Program-made: the position numbers and the translations under genes
In this document: positions 56,602 to 64,000 of the stretch, piece by piece
How the letters are laid out: every line of letters starts with the position of its first letter
How positions within the stretch are numbered: position 1 is the first letter of the stretch
Assembly: GCA_905250115.1 (NCBI GenBank)
Contig: CAJNOI010000005.1
Span: 1,054,001 to 1,118,000 of the forward strand
From: Adineta steineri
Taxonomy: Eukaryota > Rotifera > Eurotatoria > Adinetida > Adinetidae
Direction of reading: 5' to 3'
DNA length: 64,000 nt
Notes under the pieces: model-generated
What the model saw: only the letters and a program-made list of their open reading frames with translations
The model's database searches: none
What the model was told of the DNA's origin: nothing

Positions 56602-58555
56602 AAAGAAGACGAAAAAAACAACAAAATTTTTTTCTATTCACTTTTTTTCTTTTGTATATATATATACAGTTTCTTTCTTCTTCATATATCCGGTGATCTT
56701 TTTTTTTGTCTTGTCTTGTTACAGTTAAATATGTATAAATAAGAGTGTTTCTTCTTTATATTTAATCTCATTGCATACATTTTAACTATATCCTAATTAA
56801 TCAAAATTAATCTTTTTTTTTGTCTTCTCTTTATGTGAATAAAAAAACGTTGCTAATTTTTTTCGTGAATGTAATAAAATATATAAATAATTCTTAATTA
56901 GAAAGCGTAGGAGAAAATAATACGTATATATCAAATGAATAAAAAAAAATAAAAATACTTAAGGAAATTGTCAAAAAACACGGCTGTTTTTTTAATATCA
57001 TATTTCTAATATTGAACTTTGATCTTTTTCATAAGATCTCTATTACGTTGAATATTACATAAATCTGTATCATAGATAGAATAAAGATGATTTATAATCT
57101 TTCGATAATTAAAAGTAATTATCTTGAATTATTTCATCGCATTTTAGATATACTAATGTTGAATTTTTAAAAAAAAAATAATATTATCTTTATCGAAATC
57201 TTTCGTACAAATGTAAAATAACGAATGTATATAAAATTATCTATTTTAAATCTTTGATGTATTGAATTATATATATATATATCCATATGATGTCGATAGT
57301 TCAGTCAAATTGTATAATAGAATCTAATTATCATGTTTACATATAATCCGATTTATTACCATTATGTTCATGTAATAGTACAGATGTTTAAATTTGAATA
57401 CTCTAGATATTATCTCTTTGATTTACTTATACAAACCAGCTGTTAGTCGAAAAAAAGAAAATGTATGAATTTTTGTTTTTCGATTCTCTTATGAGAATTA
57501 AATTAAAGAATTTGTTTAGAATATCTATAGACAATAAACATGTCATTCAGTGGTATATTAAGCAATAATATAGATTGTTTCTCTCAACAGGCATCAAGAT
57601 GATTAATCAAAATTGTTCATCATAGTATAATATTCCATTTAGAAAATAAATGCCTGCTGTTGCTTATGTTAACAGACGAATGGTATTAGTTTTTTTCGTT
57701 GATATATAAATATATTTGTTTATACATGTGATTATCTTCTATGAGAGTAAAGAGAAGTAAACACTATCTCTCAGTATAAAAACTGCCCTTTTCCAGATGA
57801 TGATATTTATTAATGAGAAGGAAAGAAATTTATCCTCATCATTATTATTCTTGATCATAAAAAAGAGTTTGCCGCCTCTCTCTCAAAGCAAGACAACATA
57901 TCTTTAGACATGTGTTAATTGTTGAACTCTCAAAATGAGAATTCATTTCCTTTCTATTTACTAAAATTATCTATCGGAAATAATAATGAGGAGAAAAGAA
58001 AAAGAAAATAAGATTTCGTGTCGACATTGAACATGTATTTTTCATCTATATATGTTCAACTTTTGAGAAAAGCGAGAGAGAAAGAGAGAGAAATAATCAT
58101 AGTGTAGCATCGATTGAGAGATAGTCATTGTTATCTCTTTCTCGAGACGACGTGTAATGGATAGACTGTATGAAAAGAATATATAGAAAAAAAAACAAGA
58201 AGGACGACGATAATATTTGTTCAACAGCATCTCTTTTCTCTATATTTTCTCTCTCTCTCGTCATTTTATTTGCCAGAACGAAAGAACATGAGTGGTACAA
58301 TTAGAATATGAATTGTGAAAAAAAAACCGGTAGTATTCTCTTTCTATTCTCATTGTATGCATTTCATTGTAAAGCAAAAATAGAACTTTTTATTTCATAG
58401 TAGGTCTTATATATATTTTCTTTTCAATCTGTTACTATTACTACTTCTATTCAAATGACGATAAAATAATTGATTTCATTTATATATATATATATATATT
58501 CTTATTCTTGACTTCCTATTTTAGACTTTCTTTACTCATTCCTTAACTATTGATA
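56602..58555. other. Long AT-rich intergenic region
   Basis: About 1.95 kb. It starts with the 3' UTR of the preceding gene (AATAAA-like words near 56836). Minus-strand open stretches around 58042-58300 are low complexity and not called. A CT/GA-rich patch lies at 58073-58092. Confidence 0.35.
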
Positions 58556-58589
58556 ATGACCGGTTTGGCACGTCGATTACTAAGCAAAC
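58556..58589 (+). CDS. Candidate short first coding exon (MTGLARRLLSK)
   Basis: ATG followed by ten codons and a strong donor (AAAC|GTAAGT), ending in phase 1. This is the same phase as the other first exons at 55198, 55550 and 60547. It could be an upstream first exon of the 60.5-61.2 kb gene. The peptide alone is not evidence; the ATG, donor and phase are. Confidence 0.35.
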
Positions 58590-59031
58590 GTAAGTAAAAT
58601 GTACATTGCAATTACCTATTAAGAATAAAGACTTGTTAAATTAAATATATATATTTTAATTCATTTATTCATCCTGCTTGACTTGTTTTCTCACATATAT
58701 ATTAACAAAAGAATGAGTGAGAGTTTAATCATCTTTTTTTTTGTAGTTTGTGAACAGATGCATGCCACATGCACTAAATAGATTATTTTAATTTTTAACA
58801 ACATATAAACATGCAAGTATCTACATGACAGGTGCAAAAAGTAGTTTTCTTCGTTCTTTTTATTCCCGATTTAAATATATTTCTACACGCATCTTATGAA
58901 AATTATTACTAAATACCTGATATTATCATTTAGGTTTTTCTCTAAATAAGAATAATAATAATTATTCAATATCATGCATCATGTAAGAACATTTTTGTCG
59001 ATGAAAACTAAAACAAATTATGCAGATATAC

Positions 59032-59032
<1 letters not shown>

Positions 59033-59069
<37 letters not shown>
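59033..59069. repeat. (TA)n microsatellite
   Basis: About 37 nt of uninterrupted TA dinucleotides, the longest simple repeat in the window. Confidence 0.95.
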
Positions 59070-59071
<2 letters not shown>

Positions 59072-60174
59072 GCTCATTTTGAACAAATCACCATCCGTGA
59101 ATATGTATACATGCGTAATATAACAACATGAATGTGCATATACATATACTTATGTATACTTGCATTTTTCATCGATGTAATATCGAAACGAAAGAAATTA
59201 GACCTTCATTTGTCATATACATACACTTTCTCTGCTTACTTCATCCATCTATCCAAATGACTGACGTAACTAACTGTACTACTGCTTTTGCTCATCCGCC
59301 TACTACTCGTTCATATTTATTGCTTTCTTTGGACGACGACAGTTGATGCTGATCTCCTGATGATAATGATGATGATTGTGTATGTATTTTGCCTATTGGC
59401 AAATACGTGATAGAGTATGTCATGAATATACATCTTATTCTATCATCATCATTTATAATATTACGGAGTAGTTGAATTGTTAGAAATAAATTGTATATAT
59501 ATATATATTGATGTTCATTAATCGTTGTACATTTTTGATTGATTCAAGGTCATAGAGTAACCAGACTATGATGTTAAAGTTGAAAATGATTGATTCTCTT
59601 GATATTATGAAGCATGTCTAAGGCTGACTGCGAGTTAATTTTTTTCATCTATTATTTATAAAATGCGGTCAGGTGCTATATGATCTCGTTCTTGCTCAGT
59701 TAGTTTTATTTACGAATATAGTCGGATCTCTCTTCTGAAGTTTCGCTAATTAGAAAAAGAATGCATTGATGCTGAGTGAGTAGTCAGACATATTCATTGT
59801 TTCTTAAGGCTATTTATTAGTGAAATTAGAAATTTTCATTCTTCTATTGTACACAGTAAAAGATGAGAACGACAGAACAACAAGTTCAAATATTTTTCTT
59901 TTTCTGCTGCTGCTGCTACTACTATTCATACTGCTTCTAGTAATCATCATCGCCATTATTCGATTGACCTCTTTATAAAGAGTGTGTATCGTATGATTGT
60001 TCGTTGAATACAATTCTGATGTATGTAGTTGTTCGATTTATTTTGAAAAAAAACACGGAATTCATTCAGTCTGACAATTTTTCAAATGTTTAATTTAAAA
60101 TAAATATGGATATCGAAATTAAAAATTTTTTATTATATCTAATAGGTATGAATAAATAATCACATATATACTTG

Positions 60175-60193
60175 AAAGAGAGAGAGAGAGAGA
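60175..60193. repeat. (GA)n microsatellite
   Basis: About nine GA dinucleotides in a row (AAGAGAGAGAGAGAGAG). Confidence 0.9.
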
Positions 60194-60546
60194 ATCCCTT
60201 GAGTTTTATTATATTTTGAACAGAAGCATATGTATATATAAGCAGTAAAGAGATTCTTTTGAATATAATTGCATGATAATAATGTGTGTATATGTCTCAT
60301 TGATTATATATGTATAGACTTGATGAACAACCCATTTGTGGCAATAATGTATAACATAGATATATTGACATCATTAAAACTGACAATTACTTTCAAGAGG
60401 ATTGTATGATTATATATTTTTTTCCTTGTACCTTTTTCTATAGATAATTCGTATATATTGACTGATTAAACGACAACGTAGCAGCTACTTTCTCTTTCTC
60501 ACACTTGTCATCGCGTTTTTTTTCCTCTTCTACTTCTTTTCAACGG

Positions 60547-61243
60547 ATGAATGTTCAAGGTAATGTGTGCATCGGTGTACAACACATATGTATTCGATAC
60601 GGTATTCATTTATGTCCCTGTACAGTTACTCGATGCACGTATGCATTGATGTAATTGTATAGAAAAGTCGACAACGACAACGACNNNNNNNNNNAATAAT
60701 ATGAATTCTCCAACAAATACTCGTCAAACAACACCATATACACGACGTTCATTACCACATCATACACAATCTGTAATTAAAAGACCTTTATATACAAAAT
60801 CTTCATCATCACCCGATCCATTTAAAACTATTAAAGAACAACAATTACGAAATATTGTTCTTGCTGAACCATCATTACCACCAGCAATTATACCATCAAA
60901 ATTAAAACTTGAAAGACATTTTTCTGATTTAAGTCTTAATCAGATTGAAAATGATTCACTTTCACCACCAACATCTATTCTATTAGTTCATAATCATCCA
61001 TCATTATCTTGTTCATCATCAACATCATCATCATCGTCATCATCAAGTGCAGCAAATTCATCAACTGATGATAGTACAACTCCATTTATTCATATACAAA
61101 TGAATAATTATCGAGCTGGAAGAATACCAGTCATATATACTTCATCGGATATTAATAATAATAATAATAATAATGCTAATAACAGTAATAATCAACCAAC
61201 AAAATCGAATAGTTTTATTCATAATGTTTCGATTACTGTTTAG
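60547..61243 (+). CDS. Unknown Ser/Asn-rich protein
   Basis: Main exon ends at the TAG/TAA after 61240 and begins at an acceptor (TATAG) at 60662 or within the 10-N gap. A candidate first exon, 60547-60559 (MNVQ then a phase-1 G|GTAATG), joins in frame if the gap really is 10 nt. The product includes MNSPTNTRQTTPYTRRSLPH, KEQQLRNIVLAEPSLPPAII, KLERHFSDLSLNQIEND and a run of Ser, then Asn repeats and FIHNVSITV at the end. The C-terminal ITV could serve as a PDZ-binding end. No known domain recognised. If the first exon is wrong, the ATG at 60701 is the start. Confidence 0.5.
60685..60694. other. Assembly gap (10 N)
   Basis: Ten N in or just before the main exon of the Ser/Asn-rich gene, next to an ACAACG repeat that may have caused the break. 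Confidence 0.99.
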
Positions 61244-63435
61244 TTGTTATATTCAGTATTTTGCTTATTAACCATTAAAAATGAATGATGATTAATATCT
61301 CTCTGAAATTTTTTTTTCTTCGTTTCTTCTTTTAATTCAAAAGATTATCTCTTAACATACGACTTATTTTTATATATAACAAATAGTATATAATAATAAA
61401 TGGTTAACAACATTTTTTTTTCAAAGTATCAAAAATTTGTTTACTTGATAGAGCAATATATAATCTTTAATGATCATATATGTATTGTTGAATGTGAATT
61501 GAATATTGAACAATTTGTTAAATGAATCTTACATTGTCGATTAAATGTCTTTTAAAAGGCTACAGAGAATTGTCGAGCAAACATTTCTTTACTTGTCTTC
61601 ATTGACAATAGGAAAAAAGAAATGGTTTTTTATGTAACATGTTCTTTAGTTACTATAGAAATTAATGAAATATACTCTCGAGAATTAAGTTAAAACTTGC
61701 TAAAGTTTTTACTTAAATGTAAGTCTATTGTATATAGATTAGAAGAGTAATGTTTACTCTATAACTCTATGACCTTGATAATAAAAAAAAAAAGAATTTG
61801 ACGTCATCATCTAAACGATAATTTGAAAATTAAATATTCTAATACGACATGAAATAAGTATATGTAAATACAATGGATTATTTTCAATCTTATTATTGTT
61901 TCATTAATTATACGGAGTATAACAATATTTTATCGAATAAAAATCTTATAATACTTTCTATTTTCTTTCATGTTCTAACATTGAAATACAAATTCAATAC
62001 TTTTCACCTCATTATTATATTTAAATTATCTATCAATATATATATTCTTATTGAAACGTCAATTATTCTTATCGTTTTATTGAAAAATAAATAATGATAG
62101 TTTATATGACGAACTACTTCAATGTTCACAAACACTTATTACTTATGATATTCGATGTAATATATGAAGAAAAAAAAGAAAAGTTCTTATGCAAACACTT
62201 ATCTAACAAATGAACGTTTGAATTTATACAGTAGAATAAAACAAATGTATGCTGCATATAAGATTAGACAGCACAACAAGAAAATGAAACACAACAGACT
62301 GTGAATAAATATAATAAGAGTGCAAATTAGAAAATCATTATGATAATTAGCCAGTCAACCGGATGGTGTTCCGGTCAAAATGATTATATAGCCATTGGCT
62401 GTTTGTTGAGATGATCATGATGATATGACGAAAACCAGCATTGTCTGTATGTCTGTAACAAAAGAGAAAATGCTATTTTTACTTCTCGTATTCATTCATA
62501 TATTTGTATTTTAAAGGTTGTCGGCAATAACAAATTATTTCTAGGTATAAGTAATACGTTGTTCAATTACTAATATTTCACCTATTATTTCTCTTTTGTA
62601 ATTACGTGCATGATTGAATAGCATCTTAATATGTATTATTGTCTTGTTTCTGAATCTTCTTATCAAATGATATGAATGAAATGGAATTGAATAGAATAAA
62701 ACCATCTTGTATTACGTGTTCAATGAGTAAATATAGACGCTTACGTTGTTCATTCAAGGATACTTTTCTTTTTATCTTTAATTCTAACGTATTAAGTTCT
62801 AAGAAAAAAGAAATAGTTTTCTAAAAATAGTAAACGACATTGATGATTATTTGATATTGTACAATCAAAACTAAATTCATCTCCCCCGTTTATTTGTTTA
62901 TGTTTAATTAACCGATTCGATCACCAACACCTACATTCATCATATGAAACACATCATCAAACATCAATATAACAGAATAAAAGTAGGATGTGAAAAAAAA
63001 GGAAATTGAATGAAGAACAACAGAAGTAGTAGTAAGTGAGCATTTTCTATATGTTCATCTTTGAACGTATGAACTGTAAAGTGTACTTTAATTCGAAATT
63101 GATAAAGGAGCAAAAGTATATAGAATGAAGTATTGAACATTCTATTGTTTCTCTTTCCTTCTTTTCTCTCTCACTCGCTCTCCCTCTCTTTTTCTCTTTC
63201 ATCATTAAATTGAGAATTGTATCGTATACATACTAATAAATATAAATCTTTCATACAGTCAATTCATGCATGTACATTCAAGCTTTTCAATTATTGACAT
63301 ATCACTTACGACTATCTTTCTACTAAAAACTTTAATTAATAATCGATATATAAATATCTAAAAGTAAGAAAAGAGAATATTTATAATTATGAATTTTATT
63401 CTAGAAAAAAAACTAAAATAGATTTTCTTCATCTC
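61244..63435. other. Long AT-rich region
   Basis: About 2.2 kb without a supported gene. The open stretch at 61873-62094 is Ile/Leu/Phe rich from AT bias alone. A GC-rich hairpin lies at 62358-62375, and a pyrimidine-rich patch (CTTTTCTCTCTCACTCGCTC) at about 63161-63180 precedes the last gene. Confidence 0.35.
62358..62375. other. Short GC-rich hairpin
   Basis: ACCGGA and TCCGGT form a perfect 6-bp stem with a 6-nt loop (TGGTGT). A second small stem-loop (AGCC-ATT-GGCT) follows at about 62390-62400. Both stand out in an otherwise AT-rich stretch; function unknown. Confidence 0.4.
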
Positions 63436-64000
63436 ATGAATGTTCTTCATTATTCATTCAGTTTAAGTGCATGTCCAAAATGTCATTTACTTATTTGTCA
63501 ACATACAAGTTTAGCAAATCTTGAATTTGATTCTCTTCCACAACCCATAACTGAATGTAGTAATCCAACAATTTCTACTCAACATGATCTTGAGAATCCT
63601 TATCAACAACTTTCATCTCATGGTACAAATTTTTATATATTTCCATCGACAATATCTGATACTCGTCATAGTTGGACAACATTTGGTACACAATCAATTG
63701 AAAGTATACATACATTAAATAATCTATCATTTAATAATGAAACAATATCAGATGCAATACCATTTGCAAATGAAAATATCATACAATCATCATTATCATT
63801 AAATCAAATTGTTCGAACACAATCAGAAAAATTTAAGTCATCGATTGATTTAGCTAAAAGTTTATCATATTCAACATCATTTTCTCATATTAAACATGAA
63901 GACAATTCAATCAAAAAATCATCTAGATATTTAAATCGATCATTTTTTCTTATTCTTATACTTATTTTCTCATATCTTATTACAAATACAATTGATATTG
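63436..64000 (+). CDS. Unknown protein, 5' part, continues beyond window
   Basis: Open frame without a stop from the ATG at 63436 to the window end (about 188 codons). An acceptor-like TTCATTCAG at 63453-63461 suggests that the true exon may begin there instead and that the ATG is within an intron. The peptide has SACPKCHLLICQH, a possible Cys/His pair motif, then a Ser/Thr/Asn-rich stretch (ISDTRHSWTTFGTQSIES), and near the end a hydrophobic segment, FFLILILIFSYLIT, that looks like a membrane span. Family not recognised. Confidence 0.5.
   Translation, partial: MNVLHYSFSLSACPKCHLLICQHTSLANLEFDSLPQPITECSNPTISTQHDLENPYQQLSSHGTNFYIFPSTISDTRHSWTTFGTQSIESIHTLNNLSFNNETISDAIPFANENIIQSSLSLNQIVRTQSEKFKSSIDLAKSLSYSTSFSHIKHEDNSIKKSSRYLNRSFFLILILIFSYLITNTIDI

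Larger units (their letters stand above)
58590..60546. other. Long AT-rich region, probably intron or promoters
   Basis: About 1.95 kb. It contains a long TA microsatellite and a GA microsatellite (listed separately). An open stretch with an ATG at 59257 (MTDVTNCTTAFAHPPTTRSY) ends in DDDS-stop and has a weak GT at the end; it might be another first exon but is not called. Confidence 0.35.

Noticed and set aside
58042..58300. Minus-strand open frames in a GA/CT-rich patch
   Set aside because: Low complexity; arise from simple-sequence DNA.
61873..62094. 73-codon hydrophobic open frame
   Set aside because: Ile/Leu/Phe content is what AT-rich DNA gives by chance; no signal or family match.
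1..64000. tRNA, rRNA or CRISPR features
   Set aside because: I looked for tRNA T-arm motifs and regular spacer arrays and found none that hold up; by-eye search may miss a diverged tRNA.

Overview
The window is eukaryotic, almost certainly from an animal. It is strongly AT-rich, its genes are compact with many GT-AG introns of about 50-100 nt, and it carries clear metazoan orthologues (CCDC39, CECR2, SNX5/6, SEC22, astacin). Three things point to a bdelloid rotifer: the tight intron-rich layout, the frequent TTTTAG acceptor-like signals just before start codons (bdelloids add a spliced leader in trans), and scattered GGGTGTGGGTGTGG motifs that match the TGTGGG telomere unit I recall for bdelloids. 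The species cannot be named from this. Three assembly gaps are present (30155-30889, 42940-43039, 60685-60694).

Layout. 1-2.6 kb: three ribosomal genes in the same direction (RPS10 tail, RPL32, MRPL35). 2.9-8.1 kb: sorting nexin 5/6, a MAPEG glutathione-transferase-like membrane protein on the minus strand, and a SET-domain methyltransferase. 8.2-12.9 kb: a cysteine-rich secreted protein, two tandem Sds3-like Sin3/HDAC corepressor genes, and a small unknown minus-strand gene that may have lost its start codon. 12.9-22 kb: an accessory stretch with a kelch-repeat protein, an astacin metalloprotease with a hydrophobic tail, and a cluster of short fold-back repeats with telomere-like arms.

22.6-30.1 kb: conserved genes SEC22, a ubiquitin-like protein, the chromatin remodelling subunit CECR2, and a LIM protein cut by a gap. 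31-42 kb: an EEP-family nuclease/phosphatase, a decayed GPCR, and the most unusual locus of the window. That locus is a predicted 1124-residue membrane protein of 10 exons. It joins about fourteen 17-residue repeats, one membrane segment and three GEVED-type domains, and all exon phases agree.

43-64 kb: a RING protein cut by a gap, the ciliary ruler protein CCDC39 (19 exons), a one-C2-domain protein, an F-box protein, an aldehyde dehydrogenase pseudogene, a coiled-coil protein, and two or three serine/proline-rich unknown genes, one with apparent alternative first exons. I see no CRISPR array, no rRNA and no tRNA, and no complete transposon. The genes form no single pathway; the window mixes conserved housekeeping genes with expanded or decaying rotifer-type families.
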